44,829 nucleotides of DNA from Planctomycetota bacterium (lineage in GTDB: Bacteria; Planctomycetota; UBA1135; GCA-002748355): the NCBI GenBank assembly GCA_011321845.1, contig DROQ01000172.1:1-44829 (forward strand), read 5' to 3'. The translations under genes were made by a program, and so were the position numbers. Below the pieces are notes generated by a model that worked only from the letters and a program-made list of their open reading frames with translations, did no database searches and had not been told where the DNA came from. This document shows positions 24,456-33,676 of this stretch, piece after piece. The stretch's first letter is position 1; every line of letters starts with the position of its first letter.

Positions 24456-26280
24456 GGGGGAGGGTTTTGATGAGCCGGAGGAAGTGGGCGAGGGAGCCGA
24501 GGGCGAAGAGGGGCAGCGCGCGCGCGAGGTGGCCCCGCCTCAGCTCGGCGAGCCAGGATTGGGACACCCTATGGTTCCAGGGAGCGTGGCGCTGGACGAA
24601 GGGGTCGCTGAGCAGGGCGTCGAGGTAGCGGCGATCGGCGAGCCAGCGGGCGATGGGGGGACCGAAGCCCCGCTTGGGCCCATGGCGCAGCTCGCGGGGG
24701 AGGAAGGGGGCGAGCCAGGCGCGGAGGGGGCCCTTGCCCTCGCGTTCCGAAGGATGGGTGTCCCGCATGCGCCGGGCCAGGGCGAAGAGGCGGCGGTCCA
24801 GCAGCGGGGCGCGCCCTTCGATGCCGGCCATGAGGGTTGCGGTGTCGAGCTTGGGGCAGAGGTCTTGGGGGAGGTAGCCTCGCTCCTCCGTGAGGGAGGC
24901 CTGGAGGAGAGGATCGGCGGTCGGGTCGCCGGGCAAGTGCCGGGCCTGGTCGAAGGCCTTCGGCCGGGCCCGCAGGTCCACTCCCAAGAGCCGCTCCAGC
25001 TCGGGCCGAGCCGCCTGGGCGCAGAGGTCTGCATACCCCTCGGCGGGATCGTCCCTGCCCAAAGCCCGCAGCAGGCGCTCCCCCCTGCCTTCCAGGGGCA
25101 GCCCGGCCAGCGCGCTCCGCAGCGGCCGAGGCAGCAGAGTCCTGCCGAGCTGCAGCCAGGGCGTGGCCCGCTGCCGCCCGTAGCCGACAAAGGCTTCGTC
25201 CCCCCCTTCCCCCGAGAGGAGGATGCCGACCCCCTCTTCCCGGGCCAGGCGCGCGACTTCGTAGGCCGCCAGAAACGAAGGGTCGCCCAGGGGCCGGCCC
25301 GCCGCCCGCACCCCGGCCTCCCAGGCCAGCAGCGCCTCCGGCCCGATCGCCCGCGAAAAGAATGGGTGTCCCAGATGGGCGGCGACGCGGGCGGCGCGGG
25401 GGCTCTCGGGCGCTTCGCCCTGGAAATCGAGGCAGAAGGAGGCTGTCCTCTTGTGGAGCCGGGCGAGGGCGACGGCGAGGGTGGAGGAGTCGAGGCCGCC
25501 GGAGAGCAGGAGGCCGAGGGGGCGGTCTCCGCCTGTGCGGCCTGCCACGGCCCGGAGGAGGCAGGCGTCCAGGGCCTCTTCTCCGCGCCCGTTCGCCTCG
25601 GTTTCCGAAAGAGGAGGCGCAGCCAGCTTCTCCCGCCGGCGCAACCCGGCATGGTCGAACTCCCAGACCTCCCCCCGCGGCAGCTCCCGCGCCCCCATGC
25701 CGAACGAGGTCTGCTCCCAGTCCACCCAGCCAAAACGGAGGAACTGTCCCGCATCCTCGGGCCCAAGCTCCGGCGCACCCTCGCCTCCGACCAGCAGGCA
25801 GGCCCAAGGGGTCGAGGCGAAATGGGGCAGACTCTCATCACCCCCGTGCAAAAAGAGCGGCTTCTCCCCAAAGGAGTCCCGGGCCAGGAGCAGCCTCCCC
25901 CTCCCCTCGTCGAAGAGGCCGAAGGCGAAGCCCCCCTCCAGTTCCAAAAGCCCCTCCAATCCCTCAGCCTCATAGAGCCGCAGCGGGATTTCCGCGTCGT
26001 TTCGGGTCGAGCATGGGTGTCCCCCCATGGCAAGGCGGGCGCGCCAGCGGGCGGGGTGGGCGAGGTTGCCGTTGAAGGCGATGGCCAGGCGGTGGGGTTT
26101 CTCCCCGAACACGAGAGGCTGGTTGGCCGCGGGGTCGGTGATGGCGAGCCGCTGGACCCCGAGTTGACAACCCTGCAGGCAGACCGTCCCAACGGAGTCG
26201 TCCCCCCGGAAGCGAAGAGACGCCAGGGCTCTTTCCCAGTCAGTGGACCGGGGACGGGGATGACCTAGGATGCCGCACAA
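24448..26280 (-). CDS. asnB: Glutamine-hydrolysing asparagine synthetase family protein
   Basis: 610 aa. Type II glutamine amidotransferase domain (residues about 2-200) with nucleophile Cys2 after removal of Met, FNGNL (69-73), and DSFGEKPLF. The synthetase domain has the PP-loop LSGGLDSS (259-266) and LLSGEGGDEAFVGYGR. The start is TTG, decided by the need for Cys at position 2 and by GGAG 6 nt upstream; an ATG nearby is out of frame. It would amidate aspartate or, in exopolysaccharide clusters, an unknown acid such as a sugar carboxylate. The neighbouring glycosyltransferase and epimerase make the latter plausible. Confidence 0.92.
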   Translation of the reverse strand: MCGILGHPRPRSTDWERALASLRFRGDDSVGTVCLQGCQLGVQRLAITDPAANQPLVFGEKPHRLAIAFNGNLAHPARWRARLAMGGHPCSTRNDAEIPLRLYEAEGLEGLLELEGGFAFGLFDEGRGRLLLARDSFGEKPLFLHGGDESLPHFASTPWACLLVGGEGAPELGPEDAGQFLRFGWVDWEQTSFGMGARELPRGEVWEFDHAGLRRREKLAAPPLSETEANGRGEEALDACLLRAVAGRTGGDRPLGLLLSGGLDSSTLAVALARLHKRTASFCLDFQGEAPESPRAARVAAHLGHPFFSRAIGPEALLAWEAGVRAAGRPLGDPSFLAAYEVARLAREEGVGILLSGEGGDEAFVGYGRQRATPWLQLGRTLLPRPLRSALAGLPLEGRGERLLRALGRDDPAEGYADLCAQAARPELERLLGVDLRARPKAFDQARHLPGDPTADPLLQASLTEERGYLPQDLCPKLDTATLMAGIEGRAPLLDRRLFALARRMRDTHPSEREGKGPLRAWLAPFLPRELRHGPKRGFGPPIARWLADRRYLDALLSDPFVQRHAPWNHRVSQSWLAELRRGHLARALPLFALGSLAHFLRLIKTLPHG

Positions 26281-26313
26281 AGCATGCTCCAGGGTTGCAG
26301 AGGGAGGCCGGGA

Positions 26314-27285
26314 TCAAGCCTCGGCGAAGCGATCGCCGCTCTCGGTCTCGTCCTCCCTCCGGAAGGTGGCGGCTGTCTCGAGGATGATCTTGTCCAGGGG
26401 GACGCGGGGCTCGTGCCCCAGAAGTTCCTTGGCCCGTTCCAGCGTGGGGATCCGGTGCGTGCAGGGCCGCGAAGGTCCCCCGTAGCGGTCCGTGGCCGAG
26501 ACGTTTTTGATGGTCCCCGAGAGGTTCAAGAGGGAGAGTACCCGGTGGGCGAGCTGCTCGACCGAGACCGAGTCCATGCCACCGAGGTTGATCGTCTGTC
26601 CGGCCAGGCCATCTCCTAGCCCAAGTTTCATGAGGCCCGCCGCGGCGTCATCCACATGCTGGAAACATCGGACGTCCCCCCCCTCTCCGATGACCGGCAA
26701 GGGGATCCCATGGAGGGCGTGATGCACAAAGGTCGGAAGAACCGGACCCTTCCTCCACTCCTGCCCTGGTCCCGTCACATTGAAAAAACGCGCGATCCTG
26801 CCGTCTCCTCCTCGAGCGTGGAAGGTCCGCACAAGCTCCTCAGCCCGGAGCTTGCCCTCCGGATAGGAGGCCCGTGGCCAGGGGCCGTGGTGGGCCGGGA
26901 GAGAAGAGTCTTCGGAGAGTAGCTCCCCTGCTCCGTCCCCGTAGACCTCCGAGGAGGAGGTGAAAACGATGCGCGCCCCCCGCTTCTCCGCGCTCCGGCA
27001 GAGGTTGCGGGTCCCCTCGACGCTGCAGCTGTAGCATTCCTCCGGGCGCTTCAAGACCTCGACGATCCCCACGACCGAGGCCAGGTGGAAGACGATTCCT
27101 CCCTCGGGAACATGGGCCTCGAGTGCCTTCCTGTCCCGCACATCCGCGATGATGTCGGTATAAGGCCCAGGGACGAGGTCCAGCCCGAGGGTCCGGTGTC
27201 CCTTGGCCTGGAGGAGTTGGATGAGTCTCGTGCCGACGAAGCCCGAAGCTCCGGTCACGAGGATTTCATGTAATGGAATAGGCAT
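26314..27285 (-). CDS. NAD-dependent nucleotide-sugar epimerase/dehydratase
   Basis: 323 aa from the ATG at 27285, which puts the Rossmann loop TGASGFVG at residues 11-18; the frame extends to 27426, but that part is Arg-rich and overlaps the Pta gene. Extended-SDR features: VFHLASVVG, FTSSSEVYG (catalytic Ser/Thr region), Y141-x3-K145 in SYPEGK, RFFNVTGPGQ, and a substrate loop with DVRCFQHVDDAA (compare RDF.HVDD). It would epimerise or dehydrate a UDP- or GDP-sugar, feeding the downstream glycosyltransferase. It is 33 nt from asnB. Confidence 0.92.
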   Translation of the reverse strand: MPIPLHEILVTGASGFVGTRLIQLLQAKGHRTLGLDLVPGPYTDIIADVRDRKALEAHVPEGGIVFHLASVVGIVEVLKRPEECYSCSVEGTRNLCRSAEKRGARIVFTSSSEVYGDGAGELLSEDSSLPAHHGPWPRASYPEGKLRAEELVRTFHARGGDGRIARFFNVTGPGQEWRKGPVLPTFVHHALHGIPLPVIGEGGDVRCFQHVDDAAAGLMKLGLGDGLAGQTINLGGMDSVSVEQLAHRVLSLLNLSGTIKNVSATDRYGGPSRPCTHRIPTLERAKELLGHEPRVPLDKIILETAATFRREDETESGDRFAEA

Positions 27286-27341
27286 TGCTTTGAAACGACG
27301 ATCCTTTGGTCGGATTCTTCCCAGGTCCTGGGGCCTTGGAA

Positions 27342-28361
27342 TCAGTTCCCTTCCTTCGTTTGGCCACCTTGGCCACCGAGAAGGGCGGCGCAAGCTGCGA
27401 CATGGACAATATCTTCTACGGCGCAACCCCGACTAAGGTCCATGATGGGCCTTGCGAGGCCTTGGAGCAATGGACCTAGGGCTACGAATCCCCCCAATCT
27501 TTCTGCGATTTTGTAAGCGATGTTTCCCGAATCCAGGTCGGGAAAGACCAGCACATTGGCTCTTCCTCCGATCGGAGAGCCCTTGGCCTTCCGCTCCGCT
27601 ACTTCCGGGACCAGGGCGGCGTCGACCTGCAATTCACCGTCCATGAGGAGCTCTGGGGCCTTTGCCCTTGCGATCTCAAGGGCCTTTTGCACCTTCTCCA
27701 CCTTGGGATGGGAGGCGCTCCCCTTGGTCGAAAAGGAGAGGAAGGCCACCCTCGGCTCCTCTCCCGTCAATCTTCGATGGCATTCGGCCGTGCTGATGCC
27801 GATCTCCGCCAGCTGCTCCGCGCTGGGATCGGGCAGCACCCCCGCGTCGGCGAAGCTCAGCGCCCTCTCCTCTTTGAGCATGAGAAAAAAACTGGAGCAG
27901 GTCTGCACACCTTCGGCCAGGCCGACGGTCCAGAGCCCCGCCCGGATGACCTCCGCGGTGGTTCCCACGCTCCCGCAGACGCAGGCCTCCGCGGCCCCCA
28001 GCGCCACCAGCCCCGCTCCGAAAAGGAGGGGCTCCCCTGCCCTCTCGAGGGCCTCCTCCTCCGTCATTCCCCGGTGCCTTCGCTTCTCCAGGATGAGTCC
28101 CGCGATCTCTTCCCGCCGTGGATCCCCCGGGATCAGGATGTTCTCGACGGCGCCCAGGTCCTTGGCCGCCAGCTCGAAGGTCCGCCCTCCCAACAGGATC
28201 GGTCGCCCGATCCCCTCCCGGTGGACCGCCGCCGCCGCCTCCAAGACCCTTGGATCCTCCGTCTCGGGAAAGACGATGCGAGGACAGCGCTCCGCCGCCC
28301 TCCGCCGCAGCTCCGCCAGCAGCCTCGGGGCCGCCGGCCCGGGACGATCCGGGGCACCCAT
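27342..28361 (-). CDS. Phosphate acetyl/butyryltransferase (Pta family)
   Basis: About 340 aa (short, single-domain form). Matches [24 protein letters not shown] at the start, then [70 protein letters not shown], and [17 protein letters not shown]. The reaction is acetyl-CoA + Pi = acetyl phosphate + CoA; a butyryltransferase cannot be excluded. The ATG at 28361 lies 5 nt after the upstream stop. An ATG at 28412 with GGAGGT before it is the main alternative and would overlap the upstream gene by 46 nt. No ackA is seen in the window. Confidence 0.9.
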   Translation of the reverse strand: MGAPDRPGPAAPRLLAELRRRAAERCPRIVFPETEDPRVLEAAAAVHREGIGRPILLGGRTFELAAKDLGAVENILIPGDPRREEIAGLILEKRRHRGMTEEEALERAGEPLLFGAGLVALGAAEACVCGSVGTTAEVIRAGLWTVGLAEGVQTCSSFFLMLKEERALSFADAGVLPDPSAEQLAEIGISTAECHRRLTGEEPRVAFLSFSTKGSASHPKVEKVQKALEIARAKAPELLMDGELQVDAALVPEVAERKAKGSPIGGRANVLVFPDLDSGNIAYKIAERLGGFVALGPLLQGLARPIMDLSRGCAVEDIVHVAACAALLGGQGGQTKEGN

Positions 28362-28366
28362 CTTCC

Positions 28367-28720
28367 CTAACTCCCCGCGCCGAACCCAGCGGGGACCAGG
28401 CTCTCCGGGCATTCGACCTCCATCAGGAGAAGCCCCAGTCCATGGGTTTTGCCCTGTGCGTCCGTTTTCAGGCTCATGGAGCCCCCTCCTCCCAGCGAAT
28501 CGTGCAGGAGGAAGTTGAGGGCGAGGATGTTCGGTGCAAGAAAACGCTCCACCTTGCCCTTGGCGATGGCGTGAAAGTGCTCCTTGACCTGCTCTTCGGT
28601 GAGAACGTCCACGAGAAATTCGTAGATCTCCGGACTCCGTGCCAGGACTCCCACGTTGCTCCCATCCCCCTTGTCTCCTGAGCGGGCGAGGGCGAGGGCG
28701 GAAAGAGGGACTTGGACCAT
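28367..28720 (-). CDS. Stand-alone AtuA-type C-terminal domain protein
   Basis: 117 aa from the ATG at 28720 (GGAGAA 5 nt upstream). It resembles the small C-terminal domain of AtuA/DUF1446 proteins: [19 protein letters not shown], then [18 protein letters not shown] and a Gly-rich GGGGSMSL. In other bacteria this is either fused to or encoded beside the large AtuA domain, which is associated with acyclic terpene and branched acyl-CoA metabolism. No large partner occurs in the window. It lies between an SDR and Pta on the same strand (76 nt and 5 nt gaps), so an acyl-CoA role is likely but unproven. Confidence 0.8.
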   Translation of the reverse strand: MVQVPLSALALARSGDKGDGSNVGVLARSPEIYEFLVDVLTEEQVKEHFHAIAKGKVERFLAPNILALNFLLHDSLGGGGSMSLKTDAQGKTHGLGLLLMEVECPESLVPAGFGAGS

Positions 28721-28796
28721 GATGTTCTCCAGCAAGCTGTCTAAGAAAATTCAGGAAGGTTGGGATCCGCCGCGCCGAGGCCGCGATTCTTGCGGT

Positions 28797-29720
28797 TCAG
28801 CCTTCGGTGTCAAAGGTGCGACGCAGGCGGTAGAGATCGGTTTGTGCGATATAGGCTACTTTGGCCGGGTAGCGCCACCAATCTTCATCCACCGAGAGGA
28901 TGCGCCCATTCAGGGCCTTGGCGGCGGGGCTCAGAAGGAAGAGGGCCAGCCTGGCCCCGTCCTCCGGGCTGTGGTTGAGTTCCCTCGTGGGGTGGGGGTG
29001 CCCCATCTGCTTCTCCTCCTCGGCGATGCGGGCCAGATCCTTGGGGCTTAGAGTCAGCCCCGGCTCGATGCAGTTGATCCGGATCCCCGGCGTCCCCAGC
29101 ACCTCCGCGTAGAGCTGGTCCGTGAAGCGGCAGACCGCCGCCTTGGCCGAGGCGTAGGCTGTCGCATAGGTTCCCAGGAGAGGGAAAAACGCCCCCCCGC
29201 CCGCGCAGGTGAGGATGTCCCCCTGTTCCCGCCCCAACATTTCGCTCAAGGCCTCCCTGCAGCAGAGATAGGTCGTGTAAAAGTTTCGAAGGACCACATC
29301 GAGCCAGTCCCTGGGGTCCGTCTCGGGGAGGGGTTGCCCGGCCCCGAAACCGCCTGCCATGTTGACCAGGATGTCCACCTGCCCGAAGGCGTCCCGCGCG
29401 CAGCGGAAGACCCTTCCCACGTCCTCCGGATCCGTGAGGTCGGCCTGCACCATCCTTACATCCAGGTCCTCTTTGTGCGCCAGGGAGCAGGTCTCCTCCA
29501 GGTTGACCTTGTTCCTCGAAGTGATCATCACCTTGGCTCCGGCCCTGGCGAGGGCCAGGCTGATCGCGCGACCGATGTTCCAGCCTCCGCCGGTGACGAT
29601 GGCGGACTTGCCTTGGAGCGAGGGGATCTCGATTTTGGCCGGCTCTGGTTTGGGTGTTGCTTCGGCGACTAGCTCACCATTTTCGGAGACAGGTTCTGGG
29701 GGATAGTCGAATTCGCTCAC
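28797..29720 (-). CDS. SDR-family oxidoreductase with acidic N-terminal extension
   Basis: 307 aa from a probable GTG at 29720. An acidic/Pro-rich tail of about 35 residues precedes the Rossmann domain: TGGGWNIGRAI cofactor loop, NMAGG, the catalytic region and YASAK (Tyr-x-x-x-Lys). The C-terminus is NGRILSVDEDWW. The following ARI/RINCIEPGLTLS stretch supports the SDR classification, most like 2,4-dienoyl-CoA or 3-oxoacyl reductases. It is the first gene of the minus-strand run and divergent from the symporter. The true start is uncertain, because no good ribosome-binding site precedes the GTG. Confidence 0.87.
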   Translation of the reverse strand: MSEFDYPPEPVSENGELVAEATPKPEPAKIEIPSLQGKSAIVTGGGWNIGRAISLALARAGAKVMITSRNKVNLEETCSLAHKEDLDVRMVQADLTDPEDVGRVFRCARDAFGQVDILVNMAGGFGAGQPLPETDPRDWLDVVLRNFYTTYLCCREALSEMLGREQGDILTCAGGGAFFPLLGTYATAYASAKAAVCRFTDQLYAEVLGTPGIRINCIEPGLTLSPKDLARIAEEEKQMGHPHPTRELNHSPEDGARLALFLLSPAAKALNGRILSVDEDWWRYPAKVAYIAQTDLYRLRRTFDTEG

Positions 29721-29900
29721 AGTAAGAATCGAGGTCCAGACCCCGAGGCAGCCAAGTGAAAGGGGCGCAACATTCTGCCACAAAGCATCGTAAATTCTTA
29801 TGAGGAAACAAGCCCAAAAGCCCTCGGATCTTGGACCCGCCCGCCCGAATCGCCCAGGCTCACCCTTCGACCCTGGCCCTTGAGGGGGCATACTGGCGCC

Positions 29901-31433
29901 ATGAAAGCCCATTGGAAGATTCTGATCTGGATGATTTTGGGTGTCCTCGTGGGAGGATTCCTCCAACTCTTTCTGGAGGCGCCCCTTGCCGTGGGTCTCG
30001 TCCTGGAGAAACAAGGGGACTCGATCCTCATTCAGAAGGTCGACAAAGCAGCGAAAAAGGCGGGGCTCGCTCCGGGCATGCGTATCGACGCAGTCATCCT
30101 GAGGCGCGGGCGCAAGGGCGAAAAAACCGTCCCCCTGCACGAGCCCAAGGATTTTTTCGCGGTCCTCCCCGAGGGAAAACTGGGCGATGTCGTTTTTTTG
30201 AGGGTCCGGGAGGGGACCAAAACCGACCTCAAACCCCTGACTCTGGAGATGGCGGAGGACGCCCCTCGCCGGGTCTGGATCCAGCCCTTCCGCTACGGCG
30301 CCCAACTCTTCATGGCCCTCCTCAAGATGCTGATCGTTCCCCTGGTCCTGACCTCGATCATCTCCGGTGTCGCCGGAGTGGGGGCCACCCGGGATCTCAA
30401 GCGCCTGGGCGCCAAGACTCTCGGCTACTACCTGATGACCAGCCTCTTCGCCATTTTGACCGGGCTCTTTCTCGTGAACATCCTGAGGCCCGGAGTGGGT
30501 GCGGAGTTGGGGCTCCCCTACCAGGAGGCCAGGGCCGTAGGGCGCAGTTTCTGGGACATCCTCCTCCGCATGGTCCCCGAGAACCTCTTCGTGGCCCTGG
30601 GAGACAACGGGCGGATGCTCCAGATCATTTTCTTTGGTCTGCTTTTCGGAGCGGCGATCACCATTGCGCCTGAGCCTCATCGCGGCCGGGTCAGAGATTT
30701 CTTCCAGTCCGCCTTCGAGATCATGATGAAGTTGGCGGAAATGATCCTCAAACTGGTTCCCTATGGGGTGTTCTGCCTGTTGGTCAAAGTGGTGGGGGAG
30801 ACCGGGTTCGGCCTCTTCAAGCCCCTCGCCCTTTACATGGGCATGATCGTCTTCGGGCTGGCCTTCCATGGCCTGATCGTCCTGCCGTTTCTTCTCCAAT
30901 TCATGGGGCGGATCCGCCCCCTCGCCTGGGCCAAGGCCATGGCTCCCGCCCTGATGACCGCCTTCTCCAGTTCTTCCTCTTCCATGACCCTCCCCGTGAC
31001 CCTCGAGTGCGTGGAGAAGAGGGGAGGGGTCAGCAACAAGGTTTCCTCCTTCGTCCTCCCCCTGGGTGCGACGATCAATATGGACGGGACGGCGCTCTAC
31101 GAGTGTGCAGGGGTCATTTTCCTCTCGCAGTATTACGCCTCGATCGGGGGGGTGTCCCTTAGTCTTGGGCAGCAGGTCTTTGTGGTGGTGATGGCTCTCT
31201 TCGCCTCGATCGGGGCGGCGGGGATCCCCTCGGCCGGCCTGGTCATGATGGTAACCATCCTGAGTGCGCTCAAGTTGCCGGTGGAGGGGGCGGCCCTCCT
31301 CCTGGCCGTGGATCGTCCCCTGGATATGCTCCGCACCGTCATCAATGTGTGGAGCGACTCCTGCGGGAGCGCCCTGATCGCCAAGAGCGAGGGCGAAGCC
31401 GTCCTGGCGAACCTGGATTCGCGTTCAGGTTGA
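29901..31433 (+). CDS. Dicarboxylate/amino acid:cation symporter with inserted PDZ-like domain
   Basis: 510 aa. Sodium/proton-coupled DAACS (GltP/DctA) carrier of the inner membrane: TM1 at 6-28, TM2 from about 132 (LFMALLKMLIVPLV), HP1 Ser-rich loop FSSSSSS (355-361), NMDGT (393-397) in TM7, GIPSAG (441-446) in HP2, and D471..MLRTVINVWSD486 in TM8. Normal members are about 420 aa with TM1-TM2 nearly adjacent. Here residues about 33-118 form a PDZ-like fold (AKKAGLAPGMRIDAV, KLGDVVFLRVREG), predicted to be periplasmic. The ATG at 29901 is preferred to the TTG at 29880. The PDZ may bind a peptide or partner and gate transport; that is inference. It is divergent from the SDR at 29720. Confidence 0.93.
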   Translation: MKAHWKILIWMILGVLVGGFLQLFLEAPLAVGLVLEKQGDSILIQKVDKAAKKAGLAPGMRIDAVILRRGRKGEKTVPLHEPKDFFAVLPEGKLGDVVFLRVREGTKTDLKPLTLEMAEDAPRRVWIQPFRYGAQLFMALLKMLIVPLVLTSIISGVAGVGATRDLKRLGAKTLGYYLMTSLFAILTGLFLVNILRPGVGAELGLPYQEARAVGRSFWDILLRMVPENLFVALGDNGRMLQIIFFGLLFGAAITIAPEPHRGRVRDFFQSAFEIMMKLAEMILKLVPYGVFCLLVKVVGETGFGLFKPLALYMGMIVFGLAFHGLIVLPFLLQFMGRIRPLAWAKAMAPALMTAFSSSSSSMTLPVTLECVEKRGGVSNKVSSFVLPLGATINMDGTALYECAGVIFLSQYYASIGGVSLSLGQQVFVVVMALFASIGAAGIPSAGLVMMVTILSALKLPVEGAALLLAVDRPLDMLRTVINVWSDSCGSALIAKSEGEAVLANLDSRSG

Positions 31434-31501
31434 TCTTGGTCCCCGCGGGGGGGTCGCCCGGGGCAGCCGGTCCGAGCCCGCTTCCGAGGGGCCAGGCCTC
31501 C

Positions 31502-33121
31502 TCAGCCCGCGAGGCCTTCGATCTTGAGTTTTTGCGAGGCCTGGATGGCCTCCTTGGATTCGGGGTCGGTCTCGATCAGCCATTCGAGGATTTGGCGCCC
31601 CAGGTCCTTCTGGGCGGGGAGGCCCTCGATCAACCGGGTTCCCAGGTAGAGGGCGGCTTTGGGCTGGAGGGCCTTCTCCTTCTTGAGTTTGGCCATGATT
31701 CCGTAGCCGGAATTGAGGAGCTTGGTGAGATGGCCCATGACCGGGTCGCCTTCGATGAGGCTGGGATGCTCTTCGCGGGCGAGGAGGGTGTTGATGGCGA
31801 TCTCGTAGCGGATGTCGTCGGGGATCCGTCCATCCCGGGTGGGCACTGTCATCAGAACTTGCAGGGCGAGGACATGCTTACGGGCCTGCTTGAGTTTGTG
31901 CGCTTCGTTGGAAAGCAGGGGGGCGATGATGTTGGGATCGCTGTCCTGGAGGATCTGCCGGTAGTATTCCTGGACCGGGTCCCCCGCTTCGATCAGCTGG
32001 ACAAAGCGGGTGAGGATCTTTTTGAGCTGGTTCCTGTTGAGGTTCTTGGCCGCCAGGGTCAGGGCCTGGAGGGGGCGGCTGGCTTCTTCCAGATCACGAC
32101 CCTGAAAGAGGATCTTGAGGAGACCCGGAATGGCTTCGGGGTTATGGCCCAGGGACTGGGAGACCTCGGCACGGACCTTGGGGTCCTCGACCTGGAGGAA
32201 AGGGAGGAGCTGCTTGGCCGAAGAGGCCGTTTTGTAGTTGCCCATCTGGCGGATCGCGAAGAGCCGCACATCCACGTGGGGGTGGGTGAGCAGCTTTCCG
32301 AGCATTCCCGCCTGGGAGGAACCGGTCGGCTTGAAATCCTCGAGGATCTCCAGGGAGGGGCCGACGACGTTGAGGAAGTCGTCCTCCTTGAGGAAACCAA
32401 AAATCTGTCCTTCCTGCTTGGGGGTCAGTTTGAGGGTTCTTAGGCCTCTGAGGGCGGCGCGCCGGACCTCGGGAGGCTGTGTCTTGGTGATGTTGGACAG
32501 GAAGAGGGGGCGTAGTTCCTGGCTCGGGATCTCGGCCAAGAGTTCGAGGAGATGGCGCTTGTAGTCCGGGGCGGCGGACTTGGGCACCTTCTTCAGGGCC
32601 TGGGCGAAGGTCTTCCGGAAGGGTTCCTTGTCTTCCTCTTCCTCGAGACCGGAGAGGACTCGTTTGAGGTAGCCGACTACGGTCTCGGCCATGAAACTGC
32701 TGGGGGGATGTTTGAGGACTTCGAGGAGTCTTCGGATCGCGATCTTGCCGTGACTCTGGGCGAGGATCTCCAGGATGGCAGCCTGGGTGGTGCTGTCGGC
32801 CTTCTCATATTCCGCATCCAGGACTTTTTCCGCACGCTCTCCAGCCTTGGAGAGGGCTCGGATGACGTGGGTCCGGATGGGACCTTCCTGGTGGAGGATG
32901 GGGATCAGGGCCGAGAGGGATGCATTGTTCCCAATCATCCCTAAGGCCTCGACAGCATAAGGTTTAAAGAAACCTTCTCCCTCGATGGTGATGGTCCTGA
33001 GAGCTTTGACGACCCGGTCTTCTTTGGGCTTGAGCCAGGACAGGACCTGGATTGCGGCGACCTTTTGCTCCGGCGTCCCCGCCTCGAGCATGTCAAGAAT
33101 TCCAGCAATAGGATCCTTCAT
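31502..33121 (-). CDS. HEAT-repeat protein of unknown function
   Basis: 539 aa, no signal peptide. It consists almost wholly of paired amphipathic helices, with HEAT-like units such as VRRAALRGLRTL, VDVRLFAIRQMGNYK and PKVRAEVSQSLGHNPEAIPGLL. This indicates a curved solenoid scaffold for protein-protein contact. The C-terminal 150 residues are less repetitive and may be a TPR-like cap. AAAGGA precedes the ATG by 6 nt. It is convergent with the symporter and divergent from the M64 gene. No catalytic residues are recognised. Confidence 0.87.
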   Translation of the reverse strand: MKDPIAGILDMLEAGTPEQKVAAIQVLSWLKPKEDRVVKALRTITIEGEGFFKPYAVEALGMIGNNASLSALIPILHQEGPIRTHVIRALSKAGERAEKVLDAEYEKADSTTQAAILEILAQSHGKIAIRRLLEVLKHPPSSFMAETVVGYLKRVLSGLEEEEDKEPFRKTFAQALKKVPKSAAPDYKRHLLELLAEIPSQELRPLFLSNITKTQPPEVRRAALRGLRTLKLTPKQEGQIFGFLKEDDFLNVVGPSLEILEDFKPTGSSQAGMLGKLLTHPHVDVRLFAIRQMGNYKTASSAKQLLPFLQVEDPKVRAEVSQSLGHNPEAIPGLLKILFQGRDLEEASRPLQALTLAAKNLNRNQLKKILTRFVQLIEAGDPVQEYYRQILQDSDPNIIAPLLSNEAHKLKQARKHVLALQVLMTVPTRDGRIPDDIRYEIAINTLLAREEHPSLIEGDPVMGHLTKLLNSGYGIMAKLKKEKALQPKAALYLGTRLIEGLPAQKDLGRQILEWLIETDPESKEAIQASQKLKIEGLAG

Positions 33122-33676
33122 GCGAAGTCCTTTGTTTTCCGCATCTTACCGATCCTGAACCCTCAAGGTCGGATGGAAGCGGAACCTATGTCACCTTGGC
33201 TCACTTTGAGAACGAAAGCGGCCAGCGGGGGGCGAGGTGGGTCAAAGGAACCTGGCCGCCCTCCAAAAAATGACGGTCATTTCGGGGAAAAGCCCCTTGT
33301 AGAAAGGGGATTATAAAGGAAAGCCCCAGAATCCGGAAAGGATGTTTTTTGGGGGCCGGAGGGGGGAAGGAGGAGGATCTCCCCATCCCATCGCGGCCAG
33401 GGTGGAGGGGGGCTTTGGGTGAGGAAAAAAGCCATGGCTGTTCTAAGTCAATGGCAGCTATGCTTTTACCTGGAAGGTTTTCCTTGTAAATCCAAGGGCC
33501 CCTCCCCGGGGCAAGGGAACCAATCGCCTGCCTTCTCTCGTCTCAAGAAAGAAGGGGCAATCTTTTCCTGCCCTCCCGGGGAAGACCTTTGGGACCGATT
33601 CCCTGGGTCTCCTTGTGGGTCTTCTCCCTTTCTTACGATTCCTTTCCCCCTATCGATCTCTTTCTTTGGAGCCGTC
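33122..33676. other. 555-bp gap between divergent HEAT and M64 genes
   Basis: No gene is supported. An open frame continuing upstream of the M64 start to 33419 has the character of non-coding sequence and would bury the signal peptide. A small hairpin, CCCCTT-GTAGA-AAGGGG, lies near 33292-33308. The gap must hold promoters for both flanking genes, but no clear -35/-10 pair could be fixed. Confidence 0.45.

Noticed and set aside
24352-26268. 638-aa plus-strand frame opposite asnB
   Set aside because: The asnB frame has Cys2, PP-loop and all family motifs. The antisense frame is a shadow.
29880-29900. TTG start for the symporter 7 codons upstream
   Set aside because: The ATG at 29901 leads straight into TM1 as in homologues. 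The upstream codons add no recognisable feature.
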